NCBI RefSeq assembly: GCF_011090165.1
Contig: NZ_JAADJT010000018.1
Coordinates: 19,592-83,591, forward strand
DNA: 64,000 nucleotides
From: Duganella aceris
GTDB lineage: Bacteria > Pseudomonadota > Gammaproteobacteria > Burkholderiales > Burkholderiaceae_D
Reading direction: 5' to 3'
The notes under the pieces: model-generated
Databases searched by the model: none
What the model saw: the letters and a program-made list of their open reading frames with translations, nothing else
Told to the model about the DNA's origin: nothing
Part shown: in pieces, positions 49,792-57,629 of the stretch
Numbering within the stretch: the stretch's first letter is position 1
Layout: each line of letters begins with the position of its first letter
Made by a program: the position numbers and the translations under genes

Positions 49792-49817
49792 ATTATTGCT
49801 GTCCATTTAGCAATAAT
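49792..49817. promoter_or_regulatory. Inverted repeat upstream of a diguanylate cyclase
   Basis: ATTATTGCT (49792-49800) and AGCAATAAT (49809-49817) are perfect complements 8 nt apart, ending 14 nt before the ATG at 49832. It could be an operator or a leader hairpin next to the ribosome site. Confidence 0.4.
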
Positions 49818-49831
49818 CTGACGGAGTCTGG

Positions 49832-51079
49832 ATGTCCTTGCGCACGAAATTCATGCTGGCTTTGCTGCTGACCGGATTGGTGGCGGTGGGGGTGGTCGGC
49901 GGGCTGGCCTATGTCGGCATGACCGGAAAGGTCGATTCGATCCGGCGCGAGATGGCGGCCGAGCATTTCCATAAGGCCGTCACCGATTACCTGCGCAAGT
50001 ATGGCATCTGGCGCGCGGGGCAGGACGCCGAACCGTTCGACCGGTTCATGAGCGCCCGCAGGCGAGACGAGCGTCGTCCGCCGCCGCCGCCGGGTCCGGG
50101 CGGCGAGCCGCCGTTCCACTTCATCCTGGCCGACCAGGACTTCCGCGTGCTGCTGGGCGCCGGCGTGTATCGCCACGACGAGGTGCTGCCGGAGGCGGCG
50201 CGCAAGGAGGCGCGGCCGGTGACGGTGGACGGCCGCATCGTCGCCTACGTCTCGCCGGAAGGCGTGCTGACGCCGAGCCGGGAGGAGCTGCAATACCTGG
50301 CGGCGATGCGCGATGCGCTGCTGGCCGGCGTCAGCGGCGCGGTGGCCGTGGCGCTGCTGCTGGGCGTTCTGTTAAGCCGGGGCTTGAGCCGCGCGCTCAG
50401 CCAGCTGACCGGCGCGGTGCGCGCCATGCATGGCGGCTCGCTGCTGCAGCGGGTGCCGGTCGTGGGCAAGGACGAGGTGGCGGTGCTGGCCGGCGCCTTC
50501 AACGAGATGAGCGAAAAGCTGGCGCGCACGCACGAGGAGTTGAACGCGTCGCACCAGACCATCCTGACGCAGTCCGAGCAGATGCGCGAGTTGAGCGTGC
50601 GCGATGCGTTGACCAAGCTGCACAACCGCCGCCACTTCGACGAGCAGGCCAGCACCTTGTTCAGCCACGCGGTGCGCCATCAGCGGCCGCTCAGCGTGGT
50701 GATCGGCGATATCGATTTCTTCAAGCGCATCAACGATCAGTTTTCTCACGCCACCGGCGATATGGTGCTGCGACAGGTGGGCGAGATATTGCGCGGCCAT
50801 ATGCGCTTGAGCGATCTGGTGGCGCGTTACGGCGGCGAGGAATTCGTTATCGCCTTCCCGGAGACGGAACTACCGCAAGCGGCCGCGCTATGCGACAAGT
50901 TGCGTGCGCTGATCGAGGGCTTTCCCTGGCATCAGGTGCATCCCGACTTGAAGGTCACGATGAGCATGGGCGTCTACGCCGATATCGCCGCAGGCACGGC
51001 GGAGGCCATGCTGCAGAAGGCCGACGCGCTGCTGTACCGCGCCAAGCAGACGGGCCGCAACCGCGTCTGCTTCGCCTGA
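49832..51079 (+). CDS. Membrane diguanylate cyclase (HAMP-GGDEF)
   Basis: 415 residues. Two helices (about 5-27 and 165-185) flank a periplasmic sensor segment that includes a proline run (RPPPPPGPGGEPP). HAMP (about 185-240) and a coiled coil lead to the GGDEF domain, starting RDALTKLHNRRHFDEQA. The active site is GGEEF in LVARYGGEEFVIAF and the inhibitory I-site RLSD lies five residues ahead, so an active, product-inhibited cyclic-di-GMP synthase is expected. It abuts the convergent exporter gene at 51079/51080. Confidence 0.92.
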   Translation: MSLRTKFMLALLLTGLVAVGVVGGLAYVGMTGKVDSIRREMAAEHFHKAVTDYLRKYGIWRAGQDAEPFDRFMSARRRDERRPPPPPGPGGEPPFHFILADQDFRVLLGAGVYRHDEVLPEAARKEARPVTVDGRIVAYVSPEGVLTPSREELQYLAAMRDALLAGVSGAVAVALLLGVLLSRGLSRALSQLTGAVRAMHGGSLLQRVPVVGKDEVAVLAGAFNEMSEKLARTHEELNASHQTILTQSEQMRELSVRDALTKLHNRRHFDEQASTLFSHAVRHQRPLSVVIGDIDFFKRINDQFSHATGDMVLRQVGEILRGHMRLSDLVARYGGEEFVIAFPETELPQAAALCDKLRALIEGFPWHQVHPDLKVTMSMGVYADIAAGTAEAMLQKADALLYRAKQTGRNRVCFA

Positions 51080-52000
51080 TTACTCGCGGTCGAGCCAGCG
51101 GCCGCCGAACATGGTGCAGACCAGCGACAACACGATCAGCGCGATGCCGGCCCATTGCCAGCCGGTGATGGTGTCGCCGAGCACCAGCATGCCGGTGCTG
51201 ATGCCGACCACCGGCACGCCGAGGCTGAACGGGGCGACGCGGTTGACCGGGTGGCGCTTCAGCAGCCGGGTCCACATGGCGTAGCCGAGGATGGTCGCCA
51301 TCCAGCCCAGGTAGGCGGTGGCGATCCAGGTGCTGAGCGGCGCGGCGGTCCATTGCCAGCGCGTCGTCGGGTCGTCGAAGGCCAGCGACAGCAGGATGAA
51401 GGGGACGATGGGCACCAGGCTGCACCAGACCATGAAGCTGATCACGTCGAACTGCGGCGTGGCTTGCTGGGCGCGGCGCACCACGATGTTCGACGCGGCC
51501 CACATGGCGGCGCCGGCCAGGCACAGCGCGAAGCCGCCTGCGGTGGTGCCGCCGGCGTGGCCGGGTTCGACGTAGTTCATGCCGAAGCAGACCAGGCCGA
51601 CGGCGGCCAGCAGCAGGCCGGCCTGCAGCGCGCGGCTGGCGCGTTCGTGCAGCAGCGCGAAGCCGAAGAAGGCGGTGAAGAACACTTGCGTTTGCAGGAT
51701 CACCGAGGCCAGCGAGGCGGACATGCCGATCTTCAGCGACAGGAATAACAGCCCGAATTGGCCGACGCCCTGGCACATGCCGTAGGCGACGATCCATTTG
51801 ACCGGCAGCTTGGGCGGGCGGATGAAGATGATCAGCGGTAGCACGGCGAAGATGTAGCGCGCGGCGCCCATCTGGAATGGCGTCAGGTTGCGCAGGCCGA
51901 CTTTCATCGCGACGAAGTTGGTGCCCCAGATCAGCACCACGAACAGGGCGGAGACCAGGTCGCGCGTGGTGAAGCCGGCGGAGGAAGTTTGTGCGCTCAT
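51080..52000 (-). CDS. EamA/DMT-family transporter
   Basis: 306 residues, ten helices in two EamA repeats (LVSALFVVLIWGTNFVAMKVGL; then SFMVWCSLVPIVPFILLSL and the APFSLGVPVVGISTGML block). Similar to YdcZ/RhaT-like and amino acid metabolite exporters such as EamA itself; substrate unknown. It lies 74 nt downstream of nothing on its strand and is separate from the FUSC gene by a gap without a recognisable terminator. Confidence 0.85.
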   Translation of the reverse strand: MSAQTSSAGFTTRDLVSALFVVLIWGTNFVAMKVGLRNLTPFQMGAARYIFAVLPLIIFIRPPKLPVKWIVAYGMCQGVGQFGLLFLSLKIGMSASLASVILQTQVFFTAFFGFALLHERASRALQAGLLLAAVGLVCFGMNYVEPGHAGGTTAGGFALCLAGAAMWAASNIVVRRAQQATPQFDVISFMVWCSLVPIVPFILLSLAFDDPTTRWQWTAAPLSTWIATAYLGWMATILGYAMWTRLLKRHPVNRVAPFSLGVPVVGISTGMLVLGDTITGWQWAGIALIVLSLVCTMFGGRWLDRE

Positions 52001-52074
52001 AGCCGGCTATGGTAGCAGGCTATGGCGCGGCGCGGGCGGCCGACGGATGCGCGGCATGGCGGGAGCGGCGGCGG

Positions 52075-54264
52075 TCAGGCGACGTTGCGGACGATGGCCT
52101 CGCTGTGGACGATGATCTTCACCGCGTCGGCCTGCAGCAGGCGGATGCGGCGCTGGACCAGCGGCCAGCCGGACCAGGGCACGCTGGACGTGTCGGCTGT
52201 CGTGGCCGCCGTGGCCAGCGCGTCGGCGCCGGGACGGCGAGCGTGTGCGGCTTGCGGCGCCAGCGCCTGCGTCAGCACGCCGACCACCTGCTCGTGGCTC
52301 TCGCCCAGCATGGCGTTGACCGGGCCGGCCGGCAGTTCCTTGGCGTGGCGGCGCAGGATGGCGCGCAGCGCGGCGACGTGCGCCACCAGCAGATAGTTCT
52401 GCACGATGAACAGGTTGATGTCCTCCACCGCGCGCTGCTTGCGCGCCGGCTCGTCGAGCATGCGCACCAGCGCGGAGCTGAGCGCGGCCAGGCTGTCCAT
52501 CAGGCGCTTGCGCTCGATGCGGTAGGCGAAATCGTCCTTGCCCTTGCCTTGCAACAGGTCGAAGCTGGCCTGCATGTAGCGCAGGTTCACATCCAGCACC
52601 TCGCGGATCAGGCGCGGCAGGGATTGATACTCCCAGTTGGCCAGCACGAAGCTGAACGCGGTCGCCACCGCCGCGCCGACCATGGTGTCGACCAGGCGCT
52701 CCATGATCAGGTTGTCGTTGCCGGGCGCGATCAGGTACATCTGCAGCAGGATCATCACGCTGACCGCGATCGCCGCGTAGCGGTAGCGCAGGTAGACGAA
52801 GGTCGGCATGGCCACCGTCGCCAGAATCAGCACCCCCAGGATCAGCGCGGGATAGTTGAGGAACTTGATGATCAGCGCAGTGATGACGCAGCCGATCACC
52901 GTGCCGACGATGCGGTCGCGGCGTCGCTGCTTGGTCATGCTGAAGCTGGGCTTGAGGATGATGACGATGGTCAGCACGATCCAGTAGCTGTGCGCCGCGT
53001 ACGGCAGCCACGCGCCGATGGCCAGGCCGGCGGAAATCGCCATCGCCACCCGCAGCGAGAAGCGGAAGATCGGCGAATCCATGCGCAGGTGCGACAGGAT
53101 CATGCGGAACTCGTACTTCTGCTGCGACAGGAACGGCCCCATGTCGGCGTCGACCCAGAACGGCGTGGTGTCGTAGACCTTCTGGCTGGCCTGGTGCAGT
53201 TCGCCGATCATCTTGATGATGGCGCGGATCTTGTTGCGCTGCGCGCGCAGCACCGCCAGCGCCTCCTGCTGCGGCTTGCCTTCGTCGATGCGCTGTTGCA
53301 GCGCCGCCAGCTCGGCCTCGATGGCGTCCAGTTCCGGCGTGTAGCTGATCTCCGCGTAGGAAGCCTTCTTGCGCGTGACGTCGTAGGCCACCGATTCGAT
53401 ATCGCGCGCCGCCTTGTAGGCCAGGTCGTGCAGCGTGCCCAGGACCGGCGAATCGGCCAGGTGCATGCGCAGCTGGGCGTAGTCGGTGTGGGTCGAGAGG
53501 ATCAGCTCATATAGGTCCAGCATGCAGACGTGGACCTGCACCACGATCGCGTCCTTGCTGTTCTGGTGCGCGCGCAGGATCAGGTCGCGCGAGGCTTGCT
53601 GGCGGTCGGCCAGCAGGCTTTGATGGCGCACCAGCTTGTTGAATTGTTCGTTCAGGTTGTAGCGCGTGTCGTAGAAGTCGGCCTTGATGTCGATGTAGGC
53701 CGCCAGTTCGAACAGCGCCTCGGCCAGCACCTGCTGCTTGATGCGGTGACGCAGGATCCACGAGATCCCCATCGCGTAGGCCAGGTAGGTCACGGCCCCC
53801 AGCGTGAACAGGCCGGTGTGCATGAAGGACTGGCGCACCGACATCTCGTGTTCCATCGACATGGTCATGATGAACAGCGTGGCCAGTTGCAGCGGCATCG
53901 ACTTCTTGCCGTAGACGACCATCATGCAGGCGAGGAAGCTGACCACCACCAGCATTGTCATCAGCAGCCATGGCACCGGCGCGCACAGGCTGATCAGCAG
54001 GGTGACGGCACTGCACAGCAGCACCGAGGCGCTCATCTCGTTGAACTTGTGGCGCAGCGGGCTGGGCATGTCCATCAGCGCGGTGCAGAGCGCGCCGATG
54101 CAGACCGTCATCGCGGTCGTCATGTCGGAGAAGTGCAGCGTGATCAGCGTGACGCCAACCAGGCCGGCGGCAAAGCGCAGGCCAAGGTAAAAGTAGTGGC
54201 TGTAAAAGAATGTTCGCAGATTGAGTGCGTAGTGCATGGCTGTGACCTTGTGGGCAGCTTGCAT
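52075..54264 (-). CDS. FUSC-family inner-membrane protein (YccS/aromatic acid exporter-like)
   Basis: 729 residues with two blocks of about five or six helices (roughly 20-190 and 405-530), each followed by a long helical cytoplasmic region, the FUSC layout of YccS and AaeB. Marks include TAMTVCIGALCTALMDMPSP and the second-block YAAHSYWIVLTIVIILKPSFSMTKQRRRDRIVGT (quoted as SYWIVLTIVIILKPSF), the FUSC signature. Members export aromatic carboxylates or fusaric acid. ATG at 54264 (GGGA, 6 nt) or at 54237 (AAGGT, 9 nt) are both plausible starts. Confidence 0.85.
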   Translation of the reverse strand: MQAAHKVTAMHYALNLRTFFYSHYFYLGLRFAAGLVGVTLITLHFSDMTTAMTVCIGALCTALMDMPSPLRHKFNEMSASVLLCSAVTLLISLCAPVPWLLMTMLVVVSFLACMMVVYGKKSMPLQLATLFIMTMSMEHEMSVRQSFMHTGLFTLGAVTYLAYAMGISWILRHRIKQQVLAEALFELAAYIDIKADFYDTRYNLNEQFNKLVRHQSLLADRQQASRDLILRAHQNSKDAIVVQVHVCMLDLYELILSTHTDYAQLRMHLADSPVLGTLHDLAYKAARDIESVAYDVTRKKASYAEISYTPELDAIEAELAALQQRIDEGKPQQEALAVLRAQRNKIRAIIKMIGELHQASQKVYDTTPFWVDADMGPFLSQQKYEFRMILSHLRMDSPIFRFSLRVAMAISAGLAIGAWLPYAAHSYWIVLTIVIILKPSFSMTKQRRRDRIVGTVIGCVITALIIKFLNYPALILGVLILATVAMPTFVYLRYRYAAIAVSVMILLQMYLIAPGNDNLIMERLVDTMVGAAVATAFSFVLANWEYQSLPRLIREVLDVNLRYMQASFDLLQGKGKDDFAYRIERKRLMDSLAALSSALVRMLDEPARKQRAVEDINLFIVQNYLLVAHVAALRAILRRHAKELPAGPVNAMLGESHEQVVGVLTQALAPQAAHARRPGADALATAATTADTSSVPWSGWPLVQRRIRLLQADAVKIIVHSEAIVRNVA

Positions 54265-54315
54265 GCGCGTCCCGGGATCGCCGGGGCGCGCATGATGGAA
54301 CGCGGGGGCTTGCTT

Positions 54316-56004
54316 TTAGAAGACCGACAGCACAGGGTAGCGGCGCCATTCCGGTTCGGCGTGGCGCTTGCCGTTTTCGAAAATGAAGCCCAATACTTTT
54401 TCCTGGTCCGACAGCAGCGCCGGATTGGCGGCCTTCCACGCTTCGAACTTCGCTTTCAGTTCAGGCTCGGTTTCCAGCATCTCCAGGGCCAGGTCTTCGA
54501 ACACGTAGTCGGAGAAGGTCTCCTTCTTTTCCAGCACGCTGTTGAAGAAGCCCCAGCGGAAGAAGGAGTCGTGGCCTTGCGGTTCCAGCGTCTCGACGGC
54601 GTAGCGGGCGTTGGCCTGCTTGAGCGGGATGAAGTAGTCGCCCGGCTGCACGGTGACGCTGCCCTTGCGCGCTTCCAGCTCCACCACGTCGTGGTACATA
54701 TGGCCTTCGTAGGCGTTCGGACGCGAGGTCACCGAGGCGATGTGGTAGTACTGGACCTCGACCGTCGACGCTTCGTCGAAGCGGGCCATCTCGACGCCGT
54801 TCCATTGCAGACGTTCGATCGCTTCGCGCCAGGCTTGCGGCACGATGTAGCCTTTCGGCGCCGGCACTGTGGCCGACGGCACGAAGCTGTTGTAGTAGGC
54901 GATGTCCTTTTCCCACGGCTGCGAGCGGTCGTAGGACAGGCGCTGGTAGTTCCCCAGCAGGCTGGCGCTGCGCTTGGCGGCGTAGCCCTTGAAGCGGAAG
55001 GTCGATGGATTCGCTTCATCCATTTTCCAGCTGACGGTCCATTCGGTGGCGGCTGCCGCCTGCTCTTTCGCTTCGGCGCGCAGCTGGCGGATTTGCTCGC
55101 CGTGGCTGACGGTGAAGGCCATGGTCACGTCCAGCAGCGCGCGCATCGAGTCGTAGCGGTCCTTGAAGGGTTTGAGCATGTGCGTCTCCGGCATGAAGCC
55201 GATGACGTGGTGCAGCGCCGCGAAGCCGGTCGAGAAGCGCGGCACGTCCGGAAATTCGGCGATGCCGTCGTCCGGCGAATCCTGCACCGGATTGACGTAG
55301 GGGCAGGTCGGCCAGCCCTTGGCTTCCATCTGCGCGTAGATGTGCGGCAGCATGGTCTCGCGCAGGAAGGGGCCGAGGCCGTAGCCCAGCTTGTCCGCCT
55401 GGGTGTGGATCAGGGTCATGGTGTACGGGTAGTCGGCGCCGTTGGAGGTGTGGGTGTCGACCATCACGTCCGGATCCCAGCTGGTGACCAGCTGGTTGAA
55501 CAGCTGCGCGTTGAGGGTGTCGCACTTGATGAAGTCGCGGTTCAGGTCGAGGTGGCGGCTGTTGCCGCGGAAGCCGAACTGCTCCGGGCCGTCCTGGTTG
55601 ACGCGCGAGGTGTTGGCGCGGTTCAGCGCGCCGTCGACGTTGTACAGCGGGACGAACAGCAGCACGGTGTCGCCCAGCGCCGCCAGGCGCGCCGGGTCGA
55701 AGCACAGGTCGCGCACGATGGCCATGCAGGCGTCCACGCCTTCGGGTTCGCCGGGGTGGATGCCGTTGTTGTTGAAGAAGACGGTGCGGCCTTCGGCCTT
55801 GATCTGGGCGCGGTCGAACACGCCGTCCGGGCTGACCACGCCGGCATGCACCGGGATGCCGCCGTCGGACACGCCAATCTGTTCAAAACGCAGCACTTGC
55901 GGGAAGCGCTGCGCCAGCTCCTGATAGAAGGCGATGCATTCGGTCCACAGCGTGGTTTGGTTTTGATTACCTTTTTCGTAAGGCGTAGGCATGTCTGGGT
56001 GCAT
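54316..56004 (-). CDS. M14-family zinc carboxypeptidase
   Basis: 562 residues. The zinc site is HPGEPEG (His and Glu, near residue 80) with a third ligand in DTHTSNG, and the general-base Glu is in MPETHMLK, the carboxypeptidase A arrangement. NRDFIKCDTLNAQ and VPLYNVDGALNR are further M14 marks. A long C-terminal part (after about residue 330) has no assigned domain. No signal peptide appears at this start, chosen because GAGAT precedes it; the longer frame to 56127 has none. Substrate peptides unknown. Confidence 0.85.
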   Translation of the reverse strand: MHPDMPTPYEKGNQNQTTLWTECIAFYQELAQRFPQVLRFEQIGVSDGGIPVHAGVVSPDGVFDRAQIKAEGRTVFFNNNGIHPGEPEGVDACMAIVRDLCFDPARLAALGDTVLLFVPLYNVDGALNRANTSRVNQDGPEQFGFRGNSRHLDLNRDFIKCDTLNAQLFNQLVTSWDPDVMVDTHTSNGADYPYTMTLIHTQADKLGYGLGPFLRETMLPHIYAQMEAKGWPTCPYVNPVQDSPDDGIAEFPDVPRFSTGFAALHHVIGFMPETHMLKPFKDRYDSMRALLDVTMAFTVSHGEQIRQLRAEAKEQAAAATEWTVSWKMDEANPSTFRFKGYAAKRSASLLGNYQRLSYDRSQPWEKDIAYYNSFVPSATVPAPKGYIVPQAWREAIERLQWNGVEMARFDEASTVEVQYYHIASVTSRPNAYEGHMYHDVVELEARKGSVTVQPGDYFIPLKQANARYAVETLEPQGHDSFFRWGFFNSVLEKKETFSDYVFEDLALEMLETEPELKAKFEAWKAANPALLSDQEKVLGFIFENGKRHAEPEWRRYPVLSVF

Positions 56005-56198
56005 GGCGGTCTGGATCTCAGCGGGAATTTGATGGAGTGGCGCGCTTGGTAAGCGCGCTGTCGAGGGCGGAATTGTATCATTCGTGCCCGATTTTTGAGC
56101 GCTCGCAGAGGGCCGGCGCCGTGCCATTGCGTTGCTTCAAGGAAAAGTCGAGGCGGCGATGCTTTACTTTCGCATGGGCGGGCAGGCGGGAGAAAGCG

Positions 56199-56942
56199 AT
56201 GCGAAGCGGATATGGATGGCGCGCGGCGGGTGCGGCGGTGGCGATGGCGCTGGGTGCCCAATTGGTGGTGGCGCAGATCGGACCGCGTCACGCGGCGGCG
56301 GACGAGGCCGAAGTCAGGCCGGCGTCGGCGTCGGGACTGGGGCGGGTGGAATTGGCCGGCGATGGCCTGACGCTGATCCGCTTCCAGGGGATGGCGATCC
56401 TGGCGGTGGCTGCGGATGCCGAGGCCTTCAGCAAGGAGGCGGTGCCGGATTGGCCGGTGGCCGATCTGCTGTTGCTGACGCCGGGACGCTATCGCGGGCT
56501 GGCGCCGTTGAAGGCGCTGCGCTCGCGGATGCCGGTGATCGTCGCCGGCCAGCATGGCGCCACCACTGTGGCGCCGCCGGGCTTGCAGCAGCTGCATGCG
56601 ATGCAAGCGTGGAACACGTTCGATTTGAACAAGCGCGACGGTCGGCGCGGCACGCGGGTGCAGCTGACGGCGTTGCCCGGCGCGCCGGGAACGCAGGACG
56701 TGGCGGGATTCATGCTGGAGCTGGGCGACCGCAAGGCGTCGTACCGGGTCTATGTCAGTTGCGAGGAATTGGACGGCGAGGCGCTGGCGGGATTGCCGCG
56801 AAGGCTGCCGGGCGCGGACCTGGTGCTGCTGCCGACGCGGCACGCGCCGCAGCTGCTGGTGTTGCAGCGCGCGGTGCGCGCGGTCGGCGAGCCGGCGCCG
56901 CTGACGGCCGCCGGCTATGCGTTCAAGCCGCTCAAGCGTTGA
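56199..56942 (+). CDS. Hypothetical exported protein, possibly a degenerate metallo-beta-lactamase fold
   Basis: 247 residues. GGGAGAA precedes the ATG at 56199. An N-terminal signal anchor (AAGAAVAMALGAQLVVAQ) is visible. The body has the strand order of the metallo-beta-lactamase fold: GLTLIRFQGMAILAVAAD, then VADLLLLTPGRYRGLAPLKAL where active enzymes have HxHxDH, then MPVIVAGQHGA. If this reading is right, the metal ligands are replaced (TPGRYRGL) and the protein is not a metalloenzyme. Homology is my inference from pattern only. Confidence 0.55.
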   Translation: MRSGYGWRAAGAAVAMALGAQLVVAQIGPRHAAADEAEVRPASASGLGRVELAGDGLTLIRFQGMAILAVAADAEAFSKEAVPDWPVADLLLLTPGRYRGLAPLKALRSRMPVIVAGQHGATTVAPPGLQQLHAMQAWNTFDLNKRDGRRGTRVQLTALPGAPGTQDVAGFMLELGDRKASYRVYVSCEELDGEALAGLPRRLPGADLVLLPTRHAPQLLVLQRAVRAVGEPAPLTAAGYAFKPLKR

Positions 56943-56956
56943 ACCAGACGCGCTGA

Positions 56957-57523
56957 TTACTTCTTGGCGTTGGTCTCGACCCAGGTAGCGTAGGTGTCGA
57001 TGAACTTCTTCAGGAACTGCTTGGTGCTGTCGTTGTTCAGCTTGCCGTCCGGTCCCAGCAGGTTGGCGGCGCCGCCGATGTAGGCTTCCGGCTGCTGCAA
57101 CAGCGGCATGTCGAGGAACACCATCGACTGGCGCAGGTGATGGTTGGCGCCGAAGCCGCCCACCGCGCTCGGCGAGACGCTGACGATGGCGGCCGGCTTG
57201 CCACTCCAGACGCTGGCGCCGTACGGGCGCGAGCCGACGTCGATGGCGTTCTTCAGCGCGGCCGGCACCGAGCGGTTGTATTCCGGGGTGAAGAACAGCA
57301 CGCCATCGAATTCTTGCAGGCGCTGGCGGAAATGGGTCCACGCCTGCGGCGCGACGATGTCCTTGCCTTCCAGGTCCTCGTTGTAGAGCGGCAGTTCGCC
57401 GATTTCGACGATCTCGAACGACAGCGATGGCGGTGCCAGCGCGATCACTTCATGGGCGAATTTGCGGTTCAGCGAATCCTTGCGCAGGCTGCCTACAATT
57501 ACGGCGATCTTCTTGGCGGGCAT
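56957..57523 (-). CDS. NADPH-dependent FMN reductase (ChrR/YieF-like)
   Basis: 188 residues, flavodoxin-like. The FMN phosphate loop is VGSLRKDSLNRKFAHEV near the N-terminus, and the flavin-binding FFTPEYNRSVPAALKNAIDV and SVSPSAVGGFGANHHLRQSM loops follow, the pattern of ChrR/YieF, which reduce quinones and, incidentally, chromate. A link to the split chromate transporter 34 kb away is speculative. It converges on the exported protein with 14 nt between stops. Confidence 0.88.
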   Translation of the reverse strand: MPAKKIAVIVGSLRKDSLNRKFAHEVIALAPPSLSFEIVEIGELPLYNEDLEGKDIVAPQAWTHFRQRLQEFDGVLFFTPEYNRSVPAALKNAIDVGSRPYGASVWSGKPAAIVSVSPSAVGGFGANHHLRQSMVFLDMPLLQQPEAYIGGAANLLGPDGKLNNDSTKQFLKKFIDTYATWVETNAKK

Positions 57524-57576
57524 GACAACTCCTGATGGTGGTGAACGGAACCGCTAATGTACCCGATCCATGCGAA

Positions 57577-57608
57577 AAAGCCATGCCGCGTTGCCGGGGC
57601 ATGGCTTT
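57577..57608 (-). terminator. Rho-independent terminator after the S46 peptidase
   Basis: AAAGCCATGCC (57577-57587) and GGCATGGCTTT (57598-57608) pair perfectly; on the minus strand the stem is followed by T5. It lies 21 nt past the peptidase stop. Confidence 0.88.
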
Positions 57609-57629
57609 AGACAGAGGTGGGTACCCCTA

